Origin: Zygaena filipendulae
Lineage: Eukaryota > Arthropoda > Insecta > Lepidoptera > Zygaenidae
Reading direction: 5' to 3'
Length of the DNA stretch: 64,000 nucleotides
Assembly (NCBI GenBank): GCA_907165275.2
Contig: CAJRBF020000009.1
Span: 124,001 to 188,000 of the forward strand
Below the pieces are notes generated by a model. The model saw nothing but the letters and a program-made list of their open reading frames with translations. It was not told the origin of the DNA and did no database searches. The translations under genes and the position numbers were made by a program. This document shows, one piece after another, positions 1-11,070 of the stretch; the first letter of the stretch is position 1, and each line of letters opens with the position of its first letter.

Positions 1-1110
1 AATTCGACTGTAGCAGGTAACGGAACGGGCGCCATCCGCTCAGTTGAACTTCGATATCATCAAATTATCCGAGTACTAAGCAGACATCATTCGCTCAGCC
101 CCACTAGCCAACGTCATAGTCTTCCATGTCAAGGTACTGAACAGGCATCATCTGCTCAGCCCATACCGGCCTTGGCCTTTGTAATGTTATAGTAATTAGA
201 CTGAACCTTATGATATCCATCCACAGTAGATATTCACTAAGTATTCATCAACATTTACTGAGTTATCAATAACGTTAGCAGTTTCTGAGAACTTTGTTTA
301 TGTTCAAACAAACGAACAAACAAACCATACATCTCTAGGAATTCATCAACATTTTATATAGTTATCAATAACATGAACTATTTTTGTTTTTGTTACGTAG
401 CTTATGAATCGATACCTACTTAGACAGCGACCCTTTTTTTTATACGCAATGGACCCAACGGGCGACACTTCACCCGACTGTAAGTTGTAACGCATTCAAT
501 GCTTCACCTGACTGCACGCATTAAAATATGCTCTAACTACCATCAATAAGGACCAATACTGAGCACTTTCGCTCTAGTCTTATTTCCTTTTTTTTTTTAA
601 CTAACGATTTATGACGCCCGCAATTCACATTCCAAACTGAAATAACGTTAGGCAGTTTTTTTTTTCAGCGATGTAAAATATAAAACGTTTTAAATAAGCT
701 TTTGCCGTTTTAAATCTCAATTCCAAATTAATATTACGTTAGGTAATTTCGTTTACAAAATATAAAAGTTTTAAAGAAAAATTTTGCTGTTTCAATAATC
801 GTTTTAAACTCAATTCCAAATTAAAATTACGTTAGGTAATTTCGTTTATAAATTTCACTCCCATCGATGTAAAATAATGGATATAAAAAGTTTTTTTTTT
901 TTTTAACAAATTTTTTTTTTTTTTTTTTGCTGTTTCAATAATCGTAAACACATTTAAAAATCTTGTTACTCCGTTATATTCCTATTTTGGTAATATCGAG
1001 AAAATTCAGATATAATTAAAGCGAAAAAAAAAAAAATTACATCAAATAAAAATAGAATTAATAAAATATTTTCAAAATTTCCAAATTTATATATTGAAAT
1101 AAGCACTTAC
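1..1110 (-). mobile_element. Internal 5' region of a minus-strand LTR element, no ORF
   Basis: This stretch lies downstream (on the minus strand) of the LTR and primer site at 1111-1337, so it should be the leader or gag-proximal part of that element. I see no reading frame of useful length on either strand. It holds degenerate repeats: three variants of a CATC-CGCTCAG-type motif at 1-160, two variants around an AGTTATCAATAAC core at 250-375, and about three degenerate ~100-bp units around ACGTTAGG at 600-850, with long A and T runs. It could be the body of a non-autonomous element or an unusually long leader. The element continues past the left edge, so this cannot be decided here. Confidence 0.4.
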
Positions 1111-1131
1111 GAATTTAAATCCTCGTCGCCA
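1111..1131 (-). promoter_or_regulatory. Primer binding site, tRNA-Ser type
   Basis: Read on the minus strand, the bases after the LTR are TTT and then TGGCGACGAGGAT. The latter complements the CCTCGTCGCCA 3' end expected of a tRNA-Ser(GCU). The site is 3 nt from the LTR end, normal spacing for an LTR retrotransposon. The tRNA assignment rests on recalled tRNA 3' ends, not a search. Confidence 0.6.
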
Positions 1132-1134
1132 AAA

Positions 1135-1337
1135 TGTAGTAGAAGGACTCCGTCCGGTACCTAATACTTACTTCAGCAGTGTAGTTGGTATCTTACTATC
1201 GGCTCCCTGCCACGCGGTCACAGTATGCACACACAATATACTCACAGCGCGTACGTCCGTTGACTGACTGGCGATACATACCGCGTGCCATGAGACGACA
1301 AAGTATATGCTTAGTTTGTCTGATTCGCATACACTAC
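1135..1337 (-). mobile_element. 5' LTR of a minus-strand LTR retrotransposon (203 bp)
   Basis: The segment begins TGTAGT and ends ACTACA, the TG...CA inverted termini of an LTR, and is followed on the minus strand by a primer binding site. Its partner LTR would be left of the window. The tRNA-Ser-type primer suggests a Gypsy family, but no protein is present to confirm it. The flank at 1338 shows no checkable target duplication because the other end is missing. Confidence 0.6.
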
Positions 1338-1800
1338 AAGTATGAAAAACTTTGCAAAAACTAAACTAAATTATAGTCTAAACAAATAACACTTTTTGAT
1401 CATTACTCCACATTTCTTCTTTCTTCGGTCATCCTCCAGGCATGAAAATAATATGTACTTGGTCTATACATCTTAAATAAACGAAAAAAAAACGAAAGTA
1501 AACTTATAAACCTCAAACAATTCGTATCGAAATAGCATTTCCACTGAAAAAATTCCCGTGAGTCGGCTTTCGAAACGAGAGACGATTTCCGCGCTGTCAA
1601 AACACATTCGTGCTACCGATTTTCATTCGAAAGCTACAAAATGTATGGGGATCGGTGTTAGATAACGGATGGATTCGCTCTCGAAAATTCATGCTACCAC
1701 TTCAAAGTTTGTCCGTTAGCTGGATAGATGGCGTGGATCATTTTCCATACAAAAATACGCATTTGACATTACGACGATATCGAGAGACGAGAGTCGAAAA
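1338..1800. other. Unassigned junction between LTR and LINE-A
   Basis: No gene is supported here. The open frame that becomes the LINE-A reverse transcriptase starts formally at 1610, but its first ~65 codons do not look like LINE protein. The LINE homology therefore probably begins near 1800 and the preceding bases are older sequence. Confidence 0.4.
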
Positions 1801-3487
1801 ATTTCGTGCTCGCCCTACTGAAAAAATACCTGATCATTTTAATAATCACTTCTTATCATTAGCGTCAAATTTCAACGTATCCATCAACGAAAAATTCGCC
1901 TTGCAAATTTTAAATGATTTTGTGGCTACATTAAATTTTCCTATTTTCAAATTTTCAGCCGTCACAAAGCAGGATCTTGACCAAACAATTCGGCATATGA
2001 TTAGGTCTCAAAATCTACTCGATATCTATGACATTTCAGTCAATACTTTACTTGCAGCATGGCCGATTATTGCTGAACTCTTAGTATTACTTATAAATGA
2101 AATGTTTACAACAGGAGTTTATCCGAATGTTTTGAAGAGTACACGTGTATGTCCCATATATAAGAAAAAAGGAGAAAAAACAAGTGTCGAGAATTACCGA
2201 CCTATAACAATAGTACCTACGATATCGAAAATAATTGAGAGCCTCATATCTCGTGAATTAATGTCACACTTCGAAAATAATAGTGTACTGTCAGACAAGC
2301 AATATGCCTACCGAAAAAATAGATCGACTGTTGCTGCTGCGCATAAGCTAGTGGACACAATAATTACCTCACTGGACAATAAAATCAAATCTGCGGGAAT
2401 ACTATGTGACCTTTCTAGGGCATTTGACGTAATAAATCATAATCTACTTATAAAAAAATTGTCAATGTACGGTGTGCTCGGACCAGAACTAGACCTGTTG
2501 ACATCGTTTCTGTCTAGGCGTAAACAAACTGTAGAAACAATAATAGACGGTAAAAAATACCGGTCGTGTGCAGGAAACGTATCTGTCGGAATTCCACAGG
2601 GATCCGCGTTAGGGAATACACTTTTTCTGACATTTATAAACGATTTACCATTTTATGTTGCAGACTTTGAGACGGTACTGTTCGCCGATGATACCACACT
2701 AGTACTAAACGCACCAACTTATGTAGAACTTAATACTAAACTACAATCTGCATTAAAAATGCTCAATGTGTGGTTCACATCTAACGGGCTTATACTCAAT
2801 AATACAAAATCAAACATAATTTTATTCACTGGTAAATCAATACAATGTCCGCCAGAAATTAATAATCCGGTCCCTATAACAAATACATGTAAATTTCTTG
2901 GCTTGCATTTGGACTCGACTCTAAATTGGAAAACACACGTCGACAAATTATGTGTTAAACTATCCAGCGCAACATATGCTATAAAAAAACTAAAACCCCT
3001 TGTTTCCTTTAAAGTATTAAGACAAACATATTTTGCATATTTTCATTCATTAGCATCATACGGAATAATACTGTGGGGAAATTCATCGGATGCTAACCGA
3101 GTACTTATAGCTCAGAAACGTGTGCTAAGAATTGTTACGGGTAGTAAGCCAAGAGATTCATGCAGAGATATATTTACACAACACCGCATTTTTACAATAT
3201 TCTCTCTGTACATTTACGAAGTCTTAATATATACCCGACATAATCTAATTGCATTTGAGCGCCATAAAAGCCGAACACGTCAGGCGGGTCAGTTACGACC
3301 TGTCGCACACCGTACACAAATCGCAACAAAAAACCCCAGAGTTATCGGGCCTAAATTGTACAACTGCCTGCCTGCTAATCTTAAAAATGAATTGAGTGAC
3401 GAAGTGTTTGTGCGTAACGTCAAAAATCTCTTGTTGACCAAGCCGTATTATTCAGTAAATGAATATTTAGAGGACAAATTTATGTGA
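1610..3487 (+). CDS. LINE-A reverse transcriptase, 5'-truncated (Jockey/CR1-type)
   Basis: This 625-codon frame encodes the RT half of a non-LTR retrotransposon ORF2, which copies element RNA into DNA at a nicked target. From about residue 70 it shows the LINE pattern: an ENYRPI block (~190), DLSRAFD with the first catalytic Asp (~265), the GIPQGSALG block (~335), and the catalytic FADD near residue 357. A typical C-terminal tail with LGLHLDSTLNWK follows. The apurinic endonuclease that normally precedes RT is absent, so the copy is 5'-truncated although the remaining frame is unbroken. Residues 1-65 look unrelated, so the ATG at 1610 is probably accidental. The 3' UTR ends in the AATTC array at 3621, which marks the element's 3' end. 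Clade (CR1, Jockey, Daphne) is not resolved. Confidence 0.85.
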   Translation: MLPIFIRKLQNVWGSVLDNGWIRSRKFMLPLQSLSVSWIDGVDHFPYKNTHLTLRRYRETRVEKFRARPTEKIPDHFNNHFLSLASNFNVSINEKFALQILNDFVATLNFPIFKFSAVTKQDLDQTIRHMIRSQNLLDIYDISVNTLLAAWPIIAELLVLLINEMFTTGVYPNVLKSTRVCPIYKKKGEKTSVENYRPITIVPTISKIIESLISRELMSHFENNSVLSDKQYAYRKNRSTVAAAHKLVDTIITSLDNKIKSAGILCDLSRAFDVINHNLLIKKLSMYGVLGPELDLLTSFLSRRKQTVETIIDGKKYRSCAGNVSVGIPQGSALGNTLFLTFINDLPFYVADFETVLFADDTTLVLNAPTYVELNTKLQSALKMLNVWFTSNGLILNNTKSNIILFTGKSIQCPPEINNPVPITNTCKFLGLHLDSTLNWKTHVDKLCVKLSSATYAIKKLKPLVSFKVLRQTYFAYFHSLASYGIILWGNSSDANRVLIAQKRVLRIVTGSKPRDSCRDIFTQHRIFTIFSLYIYEVLIYTRHNLIAFERHKSRTRQAGQLRPVAHRTQIATKNPRVIGPKLYNCLPANLKNELSDEVFVRNVKNLLLTKPYYSVNEYLEDKFM

Positions 3488-3620
3488 TAATTTATGTATT
3501 TTGTAATTTTATATTTCAGATATCCAAATAACAGGATATCAAAATAAGTATAAATTTTGACTATCTCGGTACATACTTTGTAATATTTATATTATTTAAA
3601 TTGTATCTGAGAAATAAATA

Positions 3621-3750
3621 AATTCAATTCAATTCAATTCAATTCAATTCAATTCAATTCAATTCAATTCAATTCAATTCAATTCAATTCAATTCAATTC
3701 AATTCAATTCAATTCAATTCAATTCAATTCAATTCAATTCAATTCAATTC
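3621..3750 (+). repeat. (AATTC)26, 3' tail of LINE-A
   Basis: Twenty-six perfect AATTC units follow AAATAAATA at the end of the LINE-A 3' UTR. Many CR1/Jockey-group LINEs end in a short tandem repeat instead of poly(A). On the far side the sequence passes straight into the LINE-B ORF1, so this array marks the insertion junction. Confidence 0.85.
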
Positions 3751-4403
3751 AATTTATTGTACGGTACTTCGCAAACGATAACATTGGTGTTACTGCAGCT
3801 CCTGAGCCAGGACGTAATAGAGCTTTCTAGTTCAAACGGGTTTTTATCGTTAATTCCTGCCAGTAGGATAACGTAATCGTCCTTAGTAAGCTTTTCTATA
3901 CCTTTTTTTTCAGAGTTGACAATGTCCATTAGTTTTGCAAATGGCTTAGAGATATTGGTTACTTGGTATTGCATTCCAACTAGTTTCTGCAAAAGCGTTC
4001 CGATGTCTCTACCCTGTTCGTCTGATAAGATAATTATTTTATTCTTTTGAGTTGAGATTTGTGTATTTATTTTGTTTTGGTTCATTTTTTTTAGTTCTTT
4101 TGGAGAATTGCTCCTTAGTAAGTCTTCTTTTGGTTTTATTCTTCCCTGGTTACATTCATTATCATCTCTTTTACCAAGTGATTGCCTAGTTTCTGCCACT
4201 TCTAGCTCTTTATTGTGTTTGAACTGAGTTAGTATAGGAGAAAAAAGTTCGCTGATGGATTTCATGTTAAGCGATTTTCCTTTATCTTTTAATTTAGGTG
4301 TTAGTTGTTTATTATCTTTTATCGGTGTGTTGATTTCTCTGAGTGTTTTAATCAATATGTTGCTGTTCTGCAATTCTTTCTTTAGGTTGTTATTTTCTAT
4401 CAT
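3744..4403 (-). pseudogene. LINE-B ORF1, C-terminal part (SGNH-esterase-like), truncated
   Basis: This minus-strand frame continues the protein begun at 6954 and resumes after the inserted 4412-6721 unit. The visible product has a coiled-coil-like start (IENNNLKKEL), a long Lys/Gln-rich linker, then a domain with IIILSDEQGRDI and later LLAGINDK. The latter fits the G-x-N-D block of SGNH/GDSL esterase domains found in ORF1 proteins of several CR1/L2-type LINEs. Such ORF1 proteins bind element RNA and may act at membranes; that role is from family knowledge. The frame is cut off at the AATTC tail of LINE-A near 3750, so the C-terminal His block and all of ORF2 are missing. The rest of LINE-B is not found to the left of LINE-A, so a deletion followed or accompanied that insertion. 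Confidence 0.65.
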
Positions 4404-4411
4404 TAAGCTAT

Positions 4412-6721
4412 TGTGACGCCCTATGAGGCTTAAAAATTTATTTATATTCGAAAAAGCATTTTAAAGATATATGTATAATGTATTATAACATAATACACTA
4501 TATGTATAATGTATTATGATATAATACACTATAAAGCTTAAGTTGAAATGTATTTAAAGTATTGCGAGTTGATAAACTCACAATCTAAATTTTGTATGAT
4601 TATTGATGTATAATTCATAAACTAAAATGAATAAAGTAATTATTCATATGAAATAAAATGTTTATAATAAGGTATATTAACCGTGTGCTTGGTTTCAGAT
4701 GTAACGGTGATATCGACTTGTACCCCCCAACCCCCCGCATACCCCTCTCAAACAAGACGTGAACGCACCGCCAGTATCCACGCGGGCGGCTGAGACGTGA
4801 AGTGGCATCGGCGCGGCGGGCGGACGAGCGAGTCGAGAGGCTACGCGTCGCGCGTAGAGCGCGTCGCGTATACAACATTAAATGTTGTTAAACGAGTTTG
4901 GTGGTGGCTCGAATATAGATTTGCATTATTATGCTTATCTAAATAATTAAATTGGAGACTCACATGAAGGTCTAGTTGAAATGTCCGTCGACCACTGATC
5001 ACACAAAAGATGATGAAGTTGGGAGTTCGATCGAGCTTACGTGCTTAGTGACTTTGTCGCTCTGTACGAAAGCCTTGTCAACGCGCTCGACGTCCGTTAG
5101 GATATCTTGTGCGAAGACAAATATTATTATGAGGAAGGTTTTCGGTGTGTATGGATTGTAATTTTATGGTTATTAAATTATAATTCATCACATCTTATCG
5201 GCTCGATGCATACGTGTATTTTCAGTTTATTGGAATTTACAACGACGATGAACTCTAATCCTGAGCGGTTAGACGTCGCGCGTCGCGAGCGTAAGATAAC
5301 GTAGAGAGGTAAAAATCCGCGCCTTGAGTTGTCTTCGCCGTGACGGGTTTCATTGTGCACGTATTGTATCTTGTCTATTGAATAACTACGCCTTCCGTGT
5401 TATTCAAAAACTATCATCGACTATGCGGCTGACTGGAGACGCGGGATCGCTTCCTACACCAAGGGAGTGTTGAACGCTCTTCTTTCAAGATAACATTACT
5501 TTCTTTTTTTTACAAACATAATAATTATAGTCAATGCGCTTTGTGACTTTGTTACGTTGTGCAGAGACTATGGGATCGGCTGTGGACGACCTAGTCGTTA
5601 ACGCTTGATCTCGGTAAACAGTTGTGTTTTTCAACACGACTTGTTTATCAAAATAAACGAGTGCTGAGTGGGTGTTGTACGAGGACGAGTTGTGATCCAA
5701 TCAATTGGGCTTCGGCCTTAGCTACGTGTAGCTACTATAACACAAATTGACCAACTGAAGTTATGATGTCCGGCGAGACTGGTCTCATACACTTATATTT
5801 GAATTATTGGGATGGTGTTGAGGTCGCGGTACTATCCGCATTATGGCCTCGGTCTTCGGGCTGACACGTACCCTGGGGTCTCGGCACCGTCGAATTATGA
5901 CCTCCAACGATTGCTGCTGATACGGGACGTACAGTCTCATATAGCTGATTCATCCTCTAACGGATGTCGGTTATGCATATTTGGAGAACTCTCTACCTTG
6001 TGCAACACAGGTGGGGGGGGGTGGTAACTGCTTATGGGCAGGTGGATGACCATCACCGTGGGTAGCGCAGGACGGGGCTATTCCACCTCTCGCTATATAA
6101 TAAACTTGTTATGTAGTGAGAGCCATTGTAAATATTCCTATTGGAATATCAAGTTGATTATAATTAAACATCGTATGGGAGGTGTTCTATGAGCATCATA
6201 TTCCTATCTTAGTATCCGAACACTACTAGCGTCAATAGACGTAAGTTAGTGATTATGTGTACCACTGTAATATGGATACCGTCTTTGGAGTCTCTCTGCT
6301 TCCGGGCTAACAACACTATTAACGCACAGACGTTAAATAAATGTACAGTGTAGTCTTGCACTTAAAAATAGAACCGTTCGTGTAGAGCGAGTTCATATAA
6401 AGATCGAATGTCACCCAACTCAAACGCAGTTGGGTGTACTAAATATAAATATTTCTTACAGAAATATTATGCACAAATATTAAAATAAAATGTCAAATTA
6501 ATTGATGGTTGTTTTATTCAATTAATACCTAAGCCCAACCTCGACCCATTATAATAATGCGGATAGGATGATGACGAAATCGAATCTCAACCTAAAAGAA
6601 ACTGGAGTCATTTAAAACACAACGTAAAACTGGGTCTAACTATTAGACGAAATTGGCCAAATTAAAATGTTCAACATCTTTGATGTTGTTCATAAATTGA
6701 TGAAGGAGGGTGAAAGTTACA
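4412..6721 (+). mobile_element. TG...CA unit, copy 1 (solo-LTR-like, 2310 bp)
   Basis: The segment starts TGTGACGCCC, ends AAAGTTACA, and is flanked by the 4-bp direct repeat CTAT (4408-4411 and 6722-6725). TG...CA ends plus a 4-bp duplication are the signature of a retroviral-type integrase, so this is best read as a solo LTR. It inserted into LINE-B ORF1. Copies 2 (7585-10300) and 3 (27094-29093, opposite strand) share the termini and many internal blocks, for example the CTCTACCTTGTG block near 5990 followed by a G-rich run. No conserved ORF is seen. At over 2 kb it is long for an LTR; a non-autonomous element with degenerated internal LTRs is the alternative. Confidence 0.7.
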
Positions 6722-6725
6722 CTAT

Positions 6726-6954
6726 CTATTTGATCATGCGCAGATTGTAAATTAGTTTTCAATTGGTCTATTTGCTTTTGCAATTCAACGGTTACTGTGT
6801 TATCGTCACATATGGAGGTGCTTGAAAGACTTCGCATCGACTCATCAAATATTGTGTTTTCATCATTTTTCAAAATATTTGAGAGATCAGCCTCGGAATT
6901 ATACTGCTTTCGTCGTCTTAGAGTGACATTATCGTACAATATTATGTTTGACAT
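6726..6954 (-). pseudogene. LINE-B ORF1, N-terminal part
   Basis: From the ATG at 6954 the minus strand encodes about 76 residues, beginning MSNIILYDNVTLRRRK and ending in a heptad-like coiled coil (VELQKQIDQLKTNL). When the inserted unit and one CTAT copy are discounted, this frame runs directly into the frame at 4407 without a shift. The two pieces are therefore one interrupted ORF1 of roughly 300 residues. The coiled coil fits the trimerising N-terminal segment of LINE ORF1 proteins. It is not expressible as a single product in its present state. Confidence 0.65.
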
Positions 6955-7580
6955 ATTTATCGTATTATTATAATTAACAAATCATTAATAATTTTCATAA
7001 GATTCAGTATTCTATTTATTTAATGTCATTCAGTAGTAATCAATAATAATATTAATGTAAGCTGTATGGCTTTATTTCCTTGTATCTAATTTGTCCATTG
7101 CTTGAAACTCCAATGATTCAAAGTCGTAATTTATTTACAAATTGAAACTAAATTTTCAAGTCCATAGAAAGGATTATTAAAAATTTAATTGAGAGCAGAG
7201 TCAGGTGGTAAGACGTGTTTAGCATTCATATAATTAAAACTCTAATTGTGTCCAAAATCTTCGTTTAAAAGTTTCCATACCTAATATGTACACAATATTG
7301 ATGATGCGGGTAGGCAGGCGTAACGGTTAGGAAATAATCGTTGTTAAATATTAGGATTAAGATCAACTTTTCTTTTTCAAAATCACTGGCACTGTATGTA
7401 GCACTAGAAATTAGCACTTTTACTACACTTTGGGGTACATAGCATGCGAATGAATTATTATTATGATTAGAAAACGAAGAGTGCACATGCGCGCGTGTTT
7501 CGGGCGACCGGAATTTTTTTTTTTTTGTTAACAACATTAATTTATCTGTAGCACATACACATACGTAGATATAAAAATTG
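6955..7580. other. Probable LINE-B 5' flank, no gene
   Basis: AT-rich sequence upstream of the LINE-B ORF1 start. It may include the LINE-B 5' UTR, but I find no boundary, promoter motif or coding signal. A T12 run lies near 7508-7525. Confidence 0.35.
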
Positions 7581-7584
7581 ATAG

Positions 7585-10300
7585 TGTGACGACCCATAAG
7601 GTCCTACAAAATTTTTTTGGTTATAATTAAAATCTTAAATAATTATTAAAGTATAGAAGATAATAAAATACACCTATAAAATTACATTTAAAACATATTA
7701 GAGGACATTGCGGTTCAAATAACATCGAAAACAAGTTTTAGTACGTTTATCAATAATAACTCCTAAACTAAAGAAGTTAGGACAAAATATTATATGAAGG
7801 AAAGTGCTTGTATTAGGGAATACCAAATGTATATTGAATTTCGAGAGTATAGGAGCAAGTTAGAAAACGCGAATCCCCCCATGCAGGCGTCTCGGAATAC
7901 AGGGCCGAACGCACCGCCAGTATCCACGAGCCGTATATCTACGGGGAATACGGAGGTAAAAAAATGTCCTGACGACAAAAGTTTGTTGGGAAAGTAAATT
8001 GATAATAGTGTAATAATAAACGAATGCGATGGGGAGGGAACGTCTAAGGGACAATAAATATAATATTATTGCACATTTATCAAACATAAAATTTATTTTC
8101 TCATACAAATTTTTTAATAAATAATATTCATGCAAAGTACGTCGTGGTCGAGCGGTCTGCGCGCAGAACGATTTATCGGTTTGTGCAAGGATTCGTACAC
8201 GCGACCTGGAAGTTTCGTCATTACTCATTGTGTCCTGATTGCGTTGTGCAGAGGCGAGCATGCGCGATTGTGATACTTGGTGGTCGCATGAAAGCGTATG
8301 TGGGCCGATGTGCTTCGCGAACGAGATGCTTTGAGTGGAATAGTTGTATTGATTTTATCATTACAAAAGACGGTTCGTTACGAATAGTCTTGTTGAGCGA
8401 GCGATAGCGCAGAGTGGTTTAATGTTTTTGTGCGAAGGTCTGTCAGTGCACTTGACGTCCGTTAGGATATCTCGAGCGTAGACCTAAAAACATTAGTCAC
8501 GAGGAAGGATCTTCAAATCACAGTACCAAATAGGCTCGAAGCAAACGGAACTCTAATCTTGAACGGTTGGACATTGCACGTCGCGAGCGTATGATGGCGT
8601 AGACGGGTAAAAATCCGCGCCTTGAGTCATCTGCGCCGTGACGAGTTTCGTTGTGCACCTTGTACCTACCTTACATTGGATAACAACGCCTTCCGTGTTA
8701 TTCAATCTACATATCACCGATGCGGCTGACTGGAGATGCCGGCCCTCTCCTACACCAGGGAAGGGTTGTTCGCTCTTCTTTCTGTTTTACCTTTCTTTTT
8801 ATTATAAACATTACTGATGGGCCAATGCGCTCTGTGGCTCGATTGTTGGCTGCGGAGACAGACTGGAGCTACTGTGACTCGCCACCACATGTATGCTTAC
8901 GTAGGTCCCTGCGCTTTGCGATCGAGACCGTTGTGCAGAGGCTGGGGGATCGGCTGTTGGCGACCTCGTCGCTGACGCTAGATTCTCGGCAACCTTTGTG
9001 TTTTTCAACACGATGTGCTTGCCAATGTTCTGATGTGGCAGAACGAGTTGGATGCCCGAGTGGGTTCACAGGGGAGAGAGAGCGATTCAACTCTACAGCT
9101 ACGGCTAGGCTACGGCCTCACTGCTTGCAGTATGACAGAGAGTTCATCAGCTGAAGTTCCAGGTTCCAGGGAGAGATTGGTCTCCGATAACACACACATA
9201 CAATTTTGGATCACTGTGCTGGGGTTTGGTTTGTGGTGGTCCCACCCAACCCTGGTCTTCGGGCTGGCACATATTCAAGGGCTCACCATGGCTCCAACGC
9301 GGCGGTAGTCTTCGGACTGGGGACGTACAGTCTCCTCACTGGATTCCTGAAATGGACGCTGGTGAATGATCTTAGATGTAACCATCTAGAATGATCCTCT
9401 ACCTTGTGAAACAGGTTGGGGGAGGTGACGAAGGCATTGTGCTGGATGGTCATCACCGTGGAATAGCGCAGGAGGGGCTATACCACCTTCTGGCGAATAC
9501 TTATGTATTAACTGGAAGCCTTACCTTCGGTTTGACGTCGGGATTGGTTGCAGTGCCAACAATCATTTCACGTAGTACTTGAGGTTCCTGTGGCCAATGC
9601 TTGCGTCATGCTGAGGGGACAAAATCTGGTCGACCTTGGAATAGAATCGTCTGGATGGTTTATTATATATATTTATGCGTCCTGGCAATGTCTGAGCCAT
9701 CTGAGCCAGGAATGGTAGCTTTTGACGAGATGTTGACCGGGGTTAAACCGACAAACACAAACTAAAACAGATTGTAGGGATAGACAAACATGAGGGTCAA
9801 GATTATCCAAACTTAGCCTACAAGCCAATAGATTAGGCCGGAAAACAAACTAATAGATAAAACATCGATAGAATGTTAGGGAGGCAGGTCGTCACAAACA
9901 AACTAACAAAACTAGATCATCCACATAAATAGACTAAAAGTAGATCATCCACATAAACAAACTAAAAATAGATTATCCACCTAAAGTTAGGAAAGAGGTC
10001 GCACGAAAGCAATAAAAATAGGGATTCGTCCGTGTACTAGTCTAAGATCGTTCGTGTATTCGCTAAACATAAATTAGAGATCGTTCATGTATTAACTTTA
10101 GAATCTTAGCTATAAACTTAACCAAAATAAAAAACTATGATGCAAATACTAAGACGATAGTTCAATCTCAATCTAAAAGAATCATAGGTAACTGCGCACA
10201 ACGAATTTAGAGTCCTAACCACTAGACAATCAGGCCAAATTAGAGATTATCGTAGTAAGAAGTAGATAGGAGAAAGTAGCGCGAGGGGGGGTAAGTTACA
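7585..10300 (+). mobile_element. TG...CA unit, copy 2 (solo-LTR-like, 2716 bp)
   Basis: It starts TGTGACGACCC, ends GTAAGTTACA and is flanked by the 4-bp duplication ATAG (7581-7584 and 10301-10304). It shares with copy 1 the blocks GACGTCCGTTAGGATATC (5087 and 8456), GCGGCTGACTGGAGA (5424 and 8721) and the region around CTCTACCTTGTG. It also carries a GCACCGCCAGTATCCACG stretch near 7910 that all copies contain in some form. Short tRNA A-box-like strings occur (near 8148 and 8405) without a convincing B box. No coding frame is conserved with the other copies, so the predicted peptides here are not supported. Confidence 0.7.
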
Positions 10301-10473
10301 ATAGGCACCTATCTCTAAATATTTTGTGATAGGCACAGAACGGAATTCAGATTTCAGAGTAGGTACGTAGAGTCATGCAATTGATAATGTTACCACATGA
10401 GATACCATACGTCTTCTATCGTATCGGTAAGAATAACGCATTTTCTTAATAGAGTTTTAAATAAAAACTCTAA

Positions 10474-10710
10474 CGGCCGCACTCAGAGTCGACTTTAATG
10501 ATTACTTAGTTAAGTATAGATTTTTAAAACAAAACTGCCGCAATCAGAGACGTTCAGTAAATTTATGTTAGTTGGCATTTAATGAGATGTAACTTAATTA
10601 GTTAAATGCCAATTGACATTAATTTATTAAACTTGTCTGATTGCGGCAGTTTTGTTTTAAAAATCTATACTTAACTAAGTAATCATTAAAGTCGACTCTG
10701 AGTGCGGCGG
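10474..10710. mobile_element. Fold-back MITE, Harbinger-like, copy 1 (237 bp)
   Basis: Two arms of about 75 bp, starting CGGCCGCACTCAGAGTCG and ending CGACTCTGAGTGCGGCGG, are almost perfect inverted repeats; the centre is itself partly palindromic (TTGGCATTTAA / TTAAATGCCAA). The element is flanked by TAA on both sides (10471-10473, 10711-10713). A 3-bp TWA duplication points to the PIF/Harbinger superfamily. A second copy of identical length lies at 29215-29451. It encodes nothing and would depend on a transposase elsewhere. Confidence 0.8.
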
Positions 10711-10878
10711 TAAGATTCATTCAAATCTGTTCAATAATTAATGCGTGAGTGTGTTGAAACATACCGACTAACATAAGGTCAAAGAAGCAAGTTATCCAAA
10801 AATAGTCGAAATGGATTCTATTGATAATTTTTTGACAACTTCTACATATATTTTTTTCTTTTTATTTGTTAAAGTAAC

Positions 10879-10913
<35 letters not shown>

Positions 10914-11070
10914 TACGCTTTCACGCCTTAACGGCTCCGATTGTCATAAAATTTTGCATACACGTTGTCAGGGGTACAGAGATGGACATAGGGTACTTTT
11001 TATTTGTTCAAATTTCCCTGAGGAACTCTCAACATACCGCGGGTGAAATCGCGGAGAACAGCTAGTCTAG
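10879..11070 (+). mobile_element. Helitron-like remnant with (TGTC)n
   Basis: A TGTC microsatellite (10879-10912) is followed by sequence with the pattern of lepidopteran non-autonomous Helitrons. The 3' end has a short GC hairpin, CCGCGGGTGAAATCGCGG, then AGAACAGCTAG before a T, matching the CTRR-T Helitron terminus. The 5' end is not clear, and the peptide that can be read through it is not supported. Confidence 0.5.

Noticed and set aside
8140..8210. tRNA-like A box (TGGTCGAGCGGTC) in TG...CA copy 2
   Set aside because: No matching B box or cloverleaf, and it is not conserved in the other copies.
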